The notes beneath the pieces were generated by a model. The model made no database searches. It was not told where the DNA came from and worked only from the letters and a program-made list of their open reading frames with translations. From the NCBI GenBank assembly GCA_028023455.1, contig JAQFVV010000113.1, positions 436,001-500,000 of the forward strand: a stretch of 64,000 nt of DNA, read 5' to 3'. Position numbers and translations under genes: made by a program. Of this stretch, positions 22,875-33,266 are shown piece after piece; position 1 is the stretch's first letter, and every line of letters starts with the position of its first letter. This DNA comes from Epiperipatus broadwayi (lineage: Eukaryota > Onychophora > Udeonychophora > Euonychophora > Peripatidae).

Positions 22875-23040
22875 AGCTCACAAATAAGCTCTTAACAAGC
22901 TTTGCAGAATATCCTGAATCTCAGACTGGTTTCTGCTACTGGCTTCCTTAGTGAGGTGCTATGATATTCAAGCATTAGATTTGTAATACAAGCTTGTTAA
23001 ATTAGGTCATGTGACATATGACTTGATTTCTTTGTAATAT
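22875..23040 (+). mobile_element. Class 2 hammerhead fold-back element
   Basis: It begins 'AATAAGCTCTTAACAAGCTT' and has 'AAGCTTGTTAAATTAGGTCA' followed by a short palindromic tail 'CATGTGACATATGAC'. The same ends occur at 2160-2345 in inverse orientation. It carries a ribozyme motif on the minus strand and is followed at once by a PLE-1 3' UTR fragment. Confidence 0.6.
22916..22958 (-). ncRNA. Hammerhead-like ribozyme motif (class 2)
   Basis: Minus strand: CACCTCA, CTAAGGA, AGCCAGTAGCA, GAAAC, CA, GTC, TGAGATT. Helix I pairs CTCA with TGAG. GAAAC and GTC are intact. The third base of CTGANGA is A instead of G, which should inactivate it. Helix III reads ACCAGT. Confidence 0.55.
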
Positions 23041-23048
23041 ACATATAT

Positions 23049-23140
23049 ATTCCAAACAACGGTAAACAATTTATAATATAATATAAATAAAAACTCATAA
23101 AGAAATATTTTTGATTATATTCATAATCATTATCAATATA
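23049..23140 (-). mobile_element. PLE-1 3' UTR fragment
   Basis: 'ATTCCAAACAACGGTAAACA' and 'TCATAATCATT' match the region 39167-39250 downstream of the PLE-1 GIY-YIG frame and its partner near 42050. Only the untranslated 3' end is present, as expected from 5'-truncated retrotransposition. Confidence 0.5.
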
Positions 23141-23149
23141 TATATAGAC

Positions 23150-24050
23150 ACATATTAGTTATAAGTCTTTCCATCAAACATTAGGATGTTTTTTCTAAAC
23201 ATAACTTAGAAACAATTTTTTAATACTGTATAGATCAGGGAAGATACACCTAAGTCAGACATGGCACATTAAGCAAATAAATGTGGCATATCAACCCATT
23301 GGTGATAACAATAAAAATTAAATCAGTACCTTCTCAGTACAATAGCCATATGATGTTTTAGTAATTAAAAAAAAAGTTGACCAAAATTTACATTCAGTTT
23401 TCAAACTAATAAAAAAAGAATTTTTGTTCAATGTTCACACAGATATACATATTTGATCCTTATCTAATACTGAGGTATAATTTTTAATTCTTATTTTGTA
23501 ATTTACATTTTTATATTTGCAAGCTATAATTTATTCATTCTTTGAATTTTGAACTTCTGTTCTTCACAAATTTGCTTCTATTTTTATTTTCAGTTATCCA
23601 TGTTACAAAAAACAAAATTAACAAAAAAAAACTAGAAATTGCTGGTAAGCAAGAACTGAATGAACAATGGCAAAACAAGATTTTATTTATATCAGCACTA
23701 TCAGAAAAATTATTGAGTGTTGGTTGTAAAAACATATTTTTAAAAAGTAGAAGATATAATATTAATAGACATTACAAAACAACTTCAGACTGAAATAAAA
23801 GAAAAATAAAATAATTAATTGGGTCTCAATTACTAAAAAAATAAAGGACAAAGTATGTTTCATAAAAGGTGTTGAACTATTGGTATTTCTCTGTATTACA
23901 TTTTTTAAATACAAGCTTATAAAAGTTATGACACATTATATATGTCTTGCTTTATTGACTACAGAAGCATTTTTCTAAATTGCTTTAACTTTAGCAAAAA
24001 AAAAAAAAACAGAATCTTAGACATCAAAAGCTGTATTCTGTCTAGGGATT
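23150..24050. other. AT-rich stretch with two weak frames
   Basis: Frames at 23542-23793 (plus) and 23535-23735 (minus) overlap and neither shows a domain. A pyrimidine tract and AG at about 23575-23593 could be a splice acceptor but nothing confirms it. Confidence 0.35.
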
Positions 24051-24101
24051 TTGTAATTTTCAGGCTTTCGATTTTTATCACTTATTTCACCTGGATTTCC
24101 A

Positions 24102-24370
24102 GGTGCAGGAACAAGTTCACCATTCCACATCCTAACCCTGAAGACATCTTCATCTCAAAGTTAAAGGAAATCCACCTTAAGGACAATCTTATAATCATCC
24201 AGGTTCTTGTATGACAATACATGGAGACTAATTAAGCTGTAATGTTCAGCTCTCCGTGAACATCAGATGACTTCACTGGAACTCACCTGAGCTTGCATGG
24301 ATAGCCGCACTCTATTAACATTTGTATCATAATTTTATATGTTTTTCAATAAAGTTATTTTATATATAAG
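24102..24370 (+). CDS. Candidate terminal exon and 3' UTR (unknown gene)
   Basis: From about 24040 to 24310 the base composition rises well above the surroundings. A good acceptor, pyrimidine tract plus 'TTTCCAG', ends at 24101. From there one frame is open to a TGA at 24212-24214 and includes 'PHPNPEDIFISKLKEI'. A second frame, using the earlier 'TTTTCAG' near 24062, reads 'SPGFPGAG' before a stop at about 24163. 'CAATAAAG' near 24346-24353 is a plausible polyadenylation signal. I do not recognise the product. It could be the last exon of a gene whose other exons lie elsewhere, or a fragment of a processed copy. Confidence 0.3.
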
Positions 24371-24379
24371 AAACAAACC

Positions 24380-25025
24380 TTTTTCTAAAGAAGAATACAT
24401 TTTAAAATCTTAATGTCCAAAAGTAAACATTTATGAAATGTCATGAACAATTGTTTAAGCAACTGAAAGAACTATTCATGTGTGCATACTTTTTTATTTT
24501 TAGTCCTAAATGAACCTGACGTGATACAATACAATTAAAGCTTTTGTAAAAGACATTGATGATAATTTTAGCATTAACAAAATCTTATTGGTCTGAAATT
24601 GCTCCATGGGAAAAATGGTAAACCTATTTGATAAAATAAAATTATGCCTAAATATCTACAAATAGATTACAATTTGAAATAATTTCACGTGTTTGTACAG
24701 AGGGACTTTGACCAAAGTATGATAAGATTACTGATATTCTAACTTCACTTGAAAAATTTTGTAGATCAAACTTCAATAAAATATTATTGCAATATTTTAT
24801 ATCAAGAATTTTAGTGTGCAAAAACTTTAAACTTGCACCATGATAGGTCAAAATCTGTAAAATGTAGATCAAATTAAAGGAAGAGAATTAAATAAATGAT
24901 AATTGAGAAAACATTGAATAATGTTACATTTGAATATAATGAACTCAACCGTCATTGTGAAATGTATTCATTTTCTAAAGGAAAAGTTTTAAGATCAAGT
25001 ACTAGCATTTGAATTTAGTTACTAT
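24380..25025. other. AT-rich spacer
   Basis: The 74-codon minus frame at 24648-24872 has no recognisable domain. Nothing else is supported. Confidence 0.45.
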
Positions 25026-25029
25026 ATTA

Positions 25030-25425
25030 CCTAATTACGTCAATCTGGTTTGAATAAATTACAAAGCACTGTGACAAGAATCTCGGCCTCACAGTGGCCT
25101 TTGAGCATTTCATCATCAGATTTTCAATTGGATGGACGGTTGAAAAGTTGGAGTGGGGTGTAGACTGAAGCCTGTCCATTAAAGTATGAGGTTTGGCTAT
25201 CTTAATATATATCTGAGCATTTATAGCATATATGTGTAGAGATGGTAATCTGGACCAACTGATGATTGCTGGTTTAGCATGAAATACGTATATTGGTGAT
25301 TATTTATCTTTTCAACATATATGTGTTCAAGTGTATCAGTGTTATGAGATGGTGTGGAGAGTAGTGGGTCGTGTGAAAGTCTGTGCTCATAAACCCTAAA
25401 TATTACATATATAAACACAGGTATA
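25030..25425 (-). mobile_element. Class 3 hammerhead-associated repeat, best copy
   Basis: Reverse complement of the 16570-16905 arrangement. Besides the shared blocks it contains 'AAAATCTGATGATGAAATGC' and 'GGCCACTGTGAGGCCGAGA' (25085-25125 read on the minus strand), a self-complementary GGCC hairpin resembling Penelope-type terminal sequence. The class 3 ribozyme lies on the plus strand of this copy, at its other end. Confidence 0.55.
25253..25298 (+). ncRNA. Hammerhead ribozyme, class 3, with intact core
   Basis: ACCAA, CTGATGA (25259-25265), T-TGCT-GGTTT-AGCA-T (4 bp helix II with a T-T at its base), GAAA, and then TACGTATA, followed by TTGGT. Helix I is five Watson-Crick pairs (ACCAA/TTGGT). 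Helix III is the palindrome ATACGTAT and the cleavage triplet is AUA, allowed by the NUH rule. All invariant core bases are present. A helix III with a palindromic loop cannot close well in a monomer but pairs perfectly between two molecules, as in dimeric hammerheads. Known for the family: self-cleavage of RNA. Activity of this copy is inference. Confidence 0.7.
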
Positions 25426-25429
25426 TAAT

Positions 25430-26820
25430 AAGTCTGTGTGTTTCAGTTAAGCACACACAGGAAGAAAATCCTAAACATTTTTTTTTTTTTTACTAATGAT
25501 AAAGCCAAAACTTGTTTAGAATTTATTTATTTTATTACATATTCTAACCTATTATATAGTGCCGCTAGGTATTGTTTGAATTAATCAAATGCTTTTCATA
25601 TATAATTTGTTAAACCTAACTTAATATATTAAATAATCGAGCACATTTACATTATTCATAAAATATAAATAAATACTAACGTGTTTCCCTTTTTATTGTT
25701 AAATGAACTGATTAAAAAGCTGAGTACATATACACATGTATAATATGAACGTGAATATTAATGATTCTTTAATAATAAATAATGTATGATTAATTAAAAT
25801 GTTGTAAATGTTTAAAATATACAGAAGAGCGAATTCTAATTTAAGATCATTTTAGTCTAATGATGTAAAGAGATATTAAATAATGAAAGCGAATGTTATA
25901 ATTCTCATGTGCACTAATTAGAGAAATGACTTTTGACATTCTATTAATTAGTAAATTTGTAATGAGATTTTAATTACTATGTTTACCAACAGGTAAATAA
26001 CGTGTTACTAATTAACTTTTATAATATACTCTATAAAGAAAAAAAATGAAATAAATCATTAAAAACAATAATAATAAAACATAAGATTTTCTAATTTTGA
26101 TGTCATTGACTGTATAATGATGGAAAATATATAAGCGAAGCAGAAAATACTAATGAGGTAAATTAAAAAAAACAACAATCATTCACATTCAAACATAAAA
26201 GTAGAAAATTAATAGAAAATATGCAAAAAAAAAAAAAGTAGAGATAATTAACATTAATTAAAAGTTATTCTCTACACATATAAATAAAATTATATATATA
26301 AGTAGATTAGACGAATACATAAACACTTAGATATATATGTGATATTCAATTTTGTTTACTAGCGCAGAGATCATATTTTTTAAAAAAAAGGTATTGGTTA
26401 TGAATCATTATACCCCCCCCCTTATTATTATTAAATAATAATAATAACGACAACAACAATAATAATAAAAAAGAAGAAATGAAAATAAAATCAAAAATAT
26501 TAAGCTCATTAACAAACACACCTATTTTGTGCTTTGGCTTAATAGTATCTTTAGTATTGAATAAAATATTGTTGAGCTATTATGACAACATTACAGTGAA
26601 TGTAAATCCCTCTGTTTAAATTATATATATGTGAGCATATATAACCTAAATAAAATTTGACTTATTAAAAATTTATAATGTGTACTTTAAATGAAAATGT
26701 AAAGCATCACAGTTCATTTTCTTAAAATTAACATCTGCATTAGAAAGCAATAATCCATTCTATTTATTCTATTGTCTTCTATATTGATTAATCAATATTC
26801 TGGTAATGCTAGACAAATCT
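25430..26820. other. AT-rich stretch with simple repeats
   Basis: It includes a T-run near 25480-25490, an A-run near 26226-26237, a C-run at 26412-26421, and (AAT)n/(AAC)n tracts at 26425-26470. No gene is recognised. Confidence 0.6.
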
Positions 26821-26825
26821 TTAGA

Positions 26826-26865
26826 AGTTGGTTTTTGGCTATTAGCCTTCATTAGTGTGGAGCAT
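26826..26865 (-). ncRNA. Strongly decayed hammerhead-like motif
   Basis: Minus strand: CTCCACA, CTAATGA, A-GGCT-AAT-AGCC, AAAAAC, CAACTTC. Helix II is perfect, but the core has G-to-A changes in both boxes and the GTC site is lost. Both changes fit C-to-T decay on one strand. Confidence 0.3.
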
Positions 26866-26935
26866 CGGATTTGAACACACACACATTCAGATGCCATTTT
26901 ATTTTTTGGTACTATCCAAGTTAATAAAAACTAAA

Positions 26936-27315
26936 GAGCGTACAAGCTCTAACGGGCTTTATAGGTAAGTGCCACCAAAAGAAAGCATTTAAAAAATCTC
27001 TTGACTAGAAATTACTTCTATCCTCAGACCAGTTTCATGCTTTTGGCATTCCTCAGTGAGGCACTGGGATATTTCAGACAAAAGATCCATAATACCAACT
27101 CAAAGTCAGCACTTATCTGATAGTTAACTTGTAAGTAGACAATCTGAAATTTGCAGACACCTAGGTGTCTTCAAATCCAGCTATTTATATGGGGCTGATA
27201 ATTCTTCAGCCAAACCATATATTAGTAGTCTTAGCAATATAACATCACATAAGACTTAAAGCAAAATAGTCATAGATCACATGACCTCATTCTCTTAAGC
27301 TTGTAAGATATAAAT
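26936..27315 (+). mobile_element. Class 2 hammerhead element, tandem copy 1
   Basis: About 370 bp with 'GAAAGCATTTAAAA', the ribozyme on the minus strand, 'AATCTGAAATTTGCAGACACC', 'GTCTTAGCAATATAACATC' and 'TCATAGATCACATGACC'. The next 400 bp repeats the whole unit. Copy 1 also shares 'CACCTA(G/C)(G/A)TGTCTTCAAA' and 'ATATTAGTAGTCTTAGCAAT' with the arm at 2640-2750, tying it to class 2. Confidence 0.65.
27021..27062 (-). ncRNA. Hammerhead ribozyme, class 2, best-preserved copy
   Basis: Minus strand in order: CCTCA, CTGAGGA, ATGC-CAAAA-GCAT, GAAAC, TG, GTC, TGAGG. Helix I is five perfect pairs (CCTCA/TGAGG) and helix II four perfect pairs with a five-base loop. Every invariant base of the two core strands is present; G at the variable position 7 is allowed. 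Helix III is A-U and C-G with a two-base loop and can extend between two molecules as ACUGGU. This is the strongest candidate here for a ribozyme still able to cleave. Confidence 0.75.
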
Positions 27316-27329
27316 AATGAGCAATTGCC

Positions 27330-27730
27330 AATTGCTCAACAAGCTTTGTGATAAATGCTTAGTCAGAGAAAGCATTTAAAATATCTCTGTCAGGAACCCC
27401 CCCTCCCCAACCTCTGACCATGGTTTCATCCTTTAGCACTCCTCAGAGAGGTACCAGGGTAGTTTCAGACACTAGATCTAAAAATACCAACCTATAGCCA
27501 GCATTTATCTAAAAGTAATCTATTGAGTGAAAAATCTGAAATTTTCACACCCCTACATGTCTTCAAACCCAGCTATCCAACTCATATAACTATATGGGGC
27601 TGAGAAATCTTCAGCCAAACCATATATTAGTAGTCTTAGCAATATAACATCGCATAACATTAAAGCAGGGACTATAAATAGTCAATAAAATAGTCATAGA
27701 TCACATGACTGAATTTTTAAGCTTGTAAAT
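27330..27730 (+). mobile_element. Class 2 hammerhead element, tandem copy 2
   Basis: Direct repeat of 26936-27315 with more substitutions and small insertions. It begins at the palindrome 'AGCAATTGCCAATTGCT' and ends 'ATAGTCATAGATCACATGAC'. Head-to-tail duplication of a ribozyme-bearing unit is the arrangement from which cleavage would release unit-length RNA. Confidence 0.65.
27410..27453 (-). ncRNA. Hammerhead-like ribozyme motif (class 2, tandem copy 2)
   Basis: Minus strand: ACCTCT, CTGAGGA, GTGCTAAAGGAT, GAAAC, CATG, GTC, AGAGGT. Helix I is six perfect pairs with compensating changes relative to copy 1 (CTCA/TGAG became CTCT/AGAG). Helix III is the longer palindrome ACCATGGT. Core bases are intact, but helix II is weak, so activity is uncertain. 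Confidence 0.65.
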
Positions 27731-27734
27731 AAAA

Positions 27735-28340
27735 AAAAAATATATAAATACAAATATATTGTGCTTGTTTATCTTATTTGAATAAATAAAAACTTTTCTT
27801 TCAATTAAATTAAAGATGATATTTCAGTTACTTAAAAATGTTTATACTGTTATGATAGCCTAGAGCCTTTCTGAAATTTTGATACAAGTTAAATTAATTA
27901 ATGTTTGTTTATAACAAATCTTATGGTTTATATTTATGTGTATATCTGTATGTGTGTGTAGAAATAATCCTTGTTTTTGTTCAGAATTTTAAGTAACTAA
28001 TCAGAGTAAGCTTGCATTTATATTCTATACTGTTTATATAAAACAGAAAACCATAAATTACCAATCTGTTTTAAGTTTGCATCTTTTCGTTATTTTTTAT
28101 TTTTTAAATCTATACAGACTACTGAATATAAATACAGATAATATAATCAATATATTTAGTCTTCCTAATGGGTTGGGGAATAGCTATTAATATATATTTA
28201 AATAAAAGTCTAATTACGTAATCTAGTATAATGAATCTACTTTGAACTTTATGAAACATATATGAAACAATCATATTTAGATTGCGTTTGAACTCTTCAC
28301 AATTCCTGTTTTTTGGGTTTTTTTAAAAGCAAAAAAAAAA
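27735..28340. other. AT-rich spacer
   Basis: No supported feature; an A-run lies at about 27730-27740. Confidence 0.5.
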
Positions 28341-28350
28341 AAAACACAAG

Positions 28351-28450
28351 TCAAGCATTGGTGGTGGAGAGGTCAGCGACGGCTGCTTTACAAGCAGTTG
28401 TCCCGGGTTAGCGGGTTCGCTTCCCGGCTGATGCTAGGACACATGAGAAA
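28351..28450 (+). mobile_element. tRNA-derived SINE, family S1 (best copy)
   Basis: The A-box-like TGGTGGAGAGG (28362-28372) and perfect B box GGTTCGCTTCC (28414-28424) lie in a tRNA-like fold with an anticodon-arm-like CTGCTTTACAAGCAG. The end is GATGCTAGGACACATGAG plus an A run. Flanking 'AAAAACACAAGT' on both sides (ending 28351 and about 28463) is a target-site duplication. It shows little decay, so it is relatively young. Confidence 0.8.
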
Positions 28451-28469
28451 AAAAAACACAAGTAGGACT

Positions 28470-29805
28470 ATTGTAGAAATAATATTATTGGTGAAAAGAT
28501 AGTGATATTACTAGTAAATGTTAAATTATCAATATTTGTGAATGTTAATTTATTTTAATTAGAGAGTACTGAACTTTTTTTTTCTTTTTAACAAAAAACA
28601 GAATTGTTTAAAACTTAATAAAGTTTAAAATGTTTAATTAAATTACAATTTTAACAAAATCATAAAAATAATCTCATATAATAAATATGGAGATGTTATA
28701 AAATTGATATTTATTTAATATTTTTTATTACTAATAACCTCTTATTTTAATTTAATGAAATTATTATTTGTTTATCTTAATTTCAGTACTACGATTTTCA
28801 ATCTTTTCTATGATATTCGTGATATGATTTGTTATGAAATTATTTTTCAATCATATGATTTTGAGATCAAATTATTTTTTGTTCACATGACTTTTTGAAT
28901 AAATTACTTGTTTATCATATGATTTTTCAATATTATAACTGTTAAGTGAAATGACTTTTCAGTCAAATTAATTTTCAGTCATGCACATATAACCTTCTTT
29001 ACCATACACACATCCACATATCTAGTTAATCCAGTTTATATGTAGATTTTTACACAAATTTGTTAGATGCTTTAACATAAATTAGTTTTATATTTAAATG
29101 GTGACATATATAATTTAACTGAATACCTACATAATTTAATATATTATTAATTTATGGATCTCTATACAGAGAACTAACAACATTTTCTTTTCTATATCAT
29201 AATCTTGCTATCTCTTATATTATTATTTAAATGTTTTCTAAGTATAAAAGTTTTGTAAAAATAGTAAGACAGCTATAAAGAAGTAATAAATCTAAATTTA
29301 TATATTTTTATTACAGTAAGATATTTTAAAATACATAGGTTTTATTTTTATGGCCTTTTTGTTGGATTGAAATTGACATTTTTCTGAATCTGATATGACT
29401 TATTTATTCATAAACCTCCAAAAACCATTAAAACTATACTGAACAAAACTAAGATTTAAGAGGAAGCAGCTGATATTTTCTTAGATTATGCATAGTTTGT
29501 TCCAGAAAAGTTAGTTTGGTTCAAAAGCTAAATAAAAATTCTATTGGATTAGGTAATGCTTCTCTGTCAGTGATTTATAATGAAATTTGTGAGTTGATGG
29601 AAACAAAATAGATGGCTATTAACTGCAAGTATTGAGATTCTAAAATAAATTTTCTTAAAATAATAGCAAAATATTGATGATGATCAAGTGTTATAATTTG
29701 GCTATAATATTTCACTGTCTAATAGCTTAATCTGCCCTTAAGAAAAGAATACAACAGTCATACAAAATAGATTAAAATATAGACTATACAATATATATAC
29801 ATTTT
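28470..29805. other. AT-rich spacer
   Basis: A run of similar 'TCATATGATTTTTCAAT/TTTTCAGTCA' motifs at 28830-28985 looks like a decayed tandem repeat of about 35-45 bp. Otherwise nothing is recognised. Confidence 0.45.
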
Positions 29806-29811
29806 CCATAT

Positions 29812-29910
29812 GTCATAGCATGGGCCGGGAGGCGAACCTGCAACAACTGTCTGCAACCAACTGCTTGCTTGCAAGGCGGTTTGCGCTGACCTCTCGGTTA
29901 ACAATACCTG
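29812..29910 (-). mobile_element. tRNA-derived SINE, family S1 (minus)
   Basis: On the minus strand the A-box-like TAACCGAGAGG (29890-29900) and B-box-like GGTTCGCCTCC (29828-29838) are spaced as in S1. The region between them contains an insertion of repeated 'CAAGCAAGCAGTTGGTTGCAGACAG'-type sequence, so this is a diverged subfamily member. Confidence 0.65.
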
Positions 29911-30218
29911 ATAAATGCAATATATATTTGTAAAGCAATTAAAAATATCCTGTCACAAACAAAGATATCATTTCTCATTTACATATGCTTTCAATGATTT
30001 AGTTAAGGCACTTAAATTAGTTAATCATGAATACAGTAACAATCAAAATATCTAACTATCTATAGAAATTTTCATATTACATAGCTAAATCTCAATTTAT
30101 TATATTGTAGAGCTACTAAACAATAATATAAAAGGAGTCATTAATACAAACAGTGAAAATGTGAAACATTTATAATGACAAATGGTGTTAAACAGGACTG
30201 TTTTGTAGATCTTAATTT

Positions 30219-30436
30219 CACATGATCACCATTTTTTATGCTTGCTCATAACTGTTATTAAAACAGGTAAAACTCTCCATACAGTAGCACCACTCAGTGT
30301 AAGCTCCTCACTGATGAAAGCATCAAGCTAGAAACTAGTCTGGGGATATTGGATGAGTAGGCCCTAGATAGGGATCTATTGATTACTCTGGCTTGCACTG
30401 AGTGGCACTACTGTATGGAGAGTTTTGCCTGTTTTA
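30219..30436 (-). mobile_element. Class 1 hammerhead fold-back retroposon (F1c)
   Basis: A 218 bp copy in minus orientation has the 3' tail complement 'CATGATCACC' at left and 'AGAGTTTTGCCTGTTTT' at right. A perfect 13 bp target-site duplication TAGATCTTAATTT lies at 30206-30218 and 30437-30449. It carries one well-preserved ribozyme on the plus strand, antisense to the element as I orient it by the tail. It is non-coding. Confidence 0.8.
30303..30348 (+). ncRNA. Hammerhead ribozyme, class 1, best copy
   Basis: GCTCCTCA, CTGATGA (30311-30317), A-AGC-ATCAA-GCT-A, GAAAC, TA, GTC, TGGGGATA. Helix I is six pairs (one U-G). CTGATGA, GAAA and GTC are all intact. Helix II is only three pairs below an A-A at the usual G-C junction, which may weaken folding. 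Helix III is the palindrome ACTAGT. Confidence 0.7.
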
Positions 30437-30689
30437 GATCTTAATTTGTTTTTATTTTTTATAATGGTGGTCTTTGGAACTGTTTGTAGGTGGCTTCAAG
30501 AAGCAAAGATTTTAACATGTGATACACATTTGATGATAAAATTTTTAAATGGAATAATTAAAAGCAACAACAAAGTTCAATTATTTGGATCTTTATAATA
30601 AACTAATAATTGCCAATTACAATAATGATCTACAAAATGTTTTAATATTTTATCTGCAGCATAGAAATAATTTAGATTACTAATTGTTA

Positions 30690-30900
30690 TTTAAAACTCT
30701 GAAGTTATTCCATGATGAAATAAAATCTTCAGAAACTTTTGACTTGGTTGATGATTATCTTGAAAATATGAATAGTTTAAATATTTTGGTAATTTTTTTA
30801 GATACAAAGGAGGCATATTTGGATGTTGCTATGCAATACAGCCACTAATGGAATGTTGCTTCATTTAATCGATTAAAAATAGGATATTTCATCTTAATAT
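30690..30900 (+). pseudogene. Short reverse-transcriptase-like remnant
   Basis: A frame reads 'LVDDYLENMNSLNILVIFLD' followed by 'TKEAYLDVA', resembling the VIFLDxxKAFD motif A of LINE reverse transcriptases. Flanking sequence is too decayed to extend it. Call rests on one motif. Confidence 0.3.
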
Positions 30901-30909
30901 TACAAGTGC

Positions 30910-32170
30910 TTTATTCAACTTAAATGTATAGTATTTATTCTGCTAACTGTTTGTGATAAAATGTAGTATAAATCACAGTTAATGTAGTATAAAAGCAATG
31001 GGAAAAAATCATTTAAGAATTCTACATAATATTCTGAAAATCCAGTCATGAGACCATAAGACCAATTGTTATGTCATTCAGTTTGCTAGATATTATTAAT
31101 GTTGAATCTACAATAATAAGGGCACACACCAATTAGACAGGTCATGTGAGACAGATGAAAAATAAGAGAATAACAAAAAGTATTTTATTGTGAATTTGTG
31201 GATTTCCATTATGAAAAATTACTTGAAAAATAATAAAAAAGATGTAATATAATGGTTTATTACTTGGGATTTCATAAGATGTTCAAGCACCGAAAGTACC
31301 AAAATTGGGCATGAGCCATGGAGCTTGAGTTCCAAAGTCAGCCAATAGAACACTACACCAAACAATACAGGAAAAGAATATAATTAAATACAGTATAAGT
31401 AAGTAAGATATTGGAGATTTTCATTAAAAGAAATGTTGCTGAAGAGACTAAGACGTAATCACAAGATATCAAGCAAACAGATTAAAGAACAAGATTATGT
31501 TTAAATGAAATTGCATTTTATGGATTAGTTTGTACAGTAATCACAAAGCTATCTTTACCTTTTTTTGTCATTTATCTATTTCTCTTGTCTGGAGTTTGAC
31601 TATTTATACTTGTTTACAAATGGATGCTAATGTTGCTTATGATATATGTAACAATAAAATCAGTTATAAATATATTCTGCTCTAAATAATTAGATTTTAG
31701 ACAACTGAAAGTGTTTTTAATAGTTTTTAAAATAAAATATGAAGTATTAATGACTACCATGTTGCATTTGAGTGTTGGTTGTATATATTTGATTTGAATT
31801 CTAGTAATTTTTTAAATATTTGTTAGTTTTAAAAAGTTTATTGTAATTTTTTCCTGTAATTTTTTTTTCTCGTAAAATATCCTCATTGTTAAATTTAATA
31901 ATGTAAATATTTCTCATGAGATAAAAATAACAGAAAAAATATATTTAAAGAAATTACATTTATCTTTATAAATGTTTAATCCATTTTCAACATTTATGTG
32001 TATTATATGTTCAACATTGAAAGACAACTTAGTAAGAGAAGTTAAATCTTTTGTAGTTCAAATGAGAACAGCTATCACTATATTTAAAACAGCTTCAAAT
32101 TGTATAAACTTTATATATTTTTAACTCCAGAATAAAATATATTTTAATATATTTTATTTCAGATAATTCA
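30910..32170. other. AT-rich spacer
   Basis: The stretch 31260-31370 is slightly richer in GC and, on the minus strand, has a weak tRNA-like appearance. I could not identify clear A and B boxes. Nothing else is recognised. Confidence 0.45.
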
Positions 32171-32177
32171 TATAGAA

Positions 32178-32400
32178 GAATCTCATAATGCAAAGATAGT
32201 GCACTGCTTTCCAAGCACATTGTCTGGATTCAAATCCAGCCTGACTAAACTTAGACATTTTTAGACCCAGATGACCATTGAATATAGATTGGTAAATATT
32301 TATCTAGCTTTCTTAATTAGAAGATAAGTGAGGATGAAAACTCTTAAATCTTCACCATGGGGACAAAACTAGTGAATTCTGCTTCTGTTTCATTATTTCA
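32178..32400 (+). mobile_element. tRNA-like SINE, family S3
   Basis: At 32200-32252 the sequence folds like the 3' half of a tRNA: anticodon-arm-like 'CTGCTTTCCAAGCA' and a perfect T-arm CTGGA-TTCAAAT-CCAG. A related fragment 'CAAGCACATTAGCTTGGATTC' lies at 45465-45485. The body includes 'GGGACAAAACTAGTGAATTC', similar to the class 1 GAAAC-TAGT string, but no ribozyme can be built. Confidence 0.5.
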
Positions 32401-32409
32401 AAATAATTG

Positions 32410-33235
32410 TAGGAGATGATTTTCTCTAGTAGTGAGATATTTAAGTGTTATAGTGAAGCCATGATATAGGTTGTAACAATATATACTACTTTAACTATAC
32501 ATTATCCAAAAAAGTGTAAATAAATAAAAATCTAAAACATTAAAATTTGGAAAGTCACTTTTTTTTTTTATCTTGGAGTGTCCTAACTAAATCCCAACTT
32601 CTTAAATGTTACAGTTTAGAATTATGTGATCTCATCTATTAATCACATTGTTTTGGTTTACATTGAAAGCATTACATCCCCCCTCCTTGAAAATAAAATA
32701 CTTTCTTTGAGAAATAATTAACTTACTAATTTAATAGTGACAAACTAAAAGAACTGGTAAAATATTTTTGTTAAAATTCTTGTATTATGTGTATGAAGAG
32801 TTTAGTTGAGAATCTAAAATGGGTAACTGTAAGTAAAGATGATTGCAAAGGTAAAAACCATCAAATCAATTGAAGCCACTGCTGATAATGAAAATGCTAC
32901 TAAATTTTCATAAAATTAAGTTACCGATGAATAAAAAATATTATTATTAAAGAAAAAAGTAACATCAGAGCATTCCGATATATTAACAGCTTCAAAAGAA
33001 TAAAATTTGATACTTTGCTGTCCAATTTATTTTAAAAAATAAAAATATGATACAATAAATTTTTTTTTATTATTAATTTTTTTTTTTGGGGGGGGGGGCA
33101 TATATGAATCAGTGGACATATATAATAAATGTATATGTAAATATATCTTCTTAATTTATTAATAATTATATACTTTTTAATTTTTCTTTTATTATAATAT
33201 TAATTTATATATGCATACTATACATATTAAAATGT

Positions 33236-33266
<31 letters not shown>

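Noticed and set aside
33077-33098. T-run followed by an 11-base G-run as a G-quadruplex regulatory element
   Set aside because: A single G-run cannot form an intramolecular quadruplex of the usual type, and homopolymers here are common and may be sequencing-prone.
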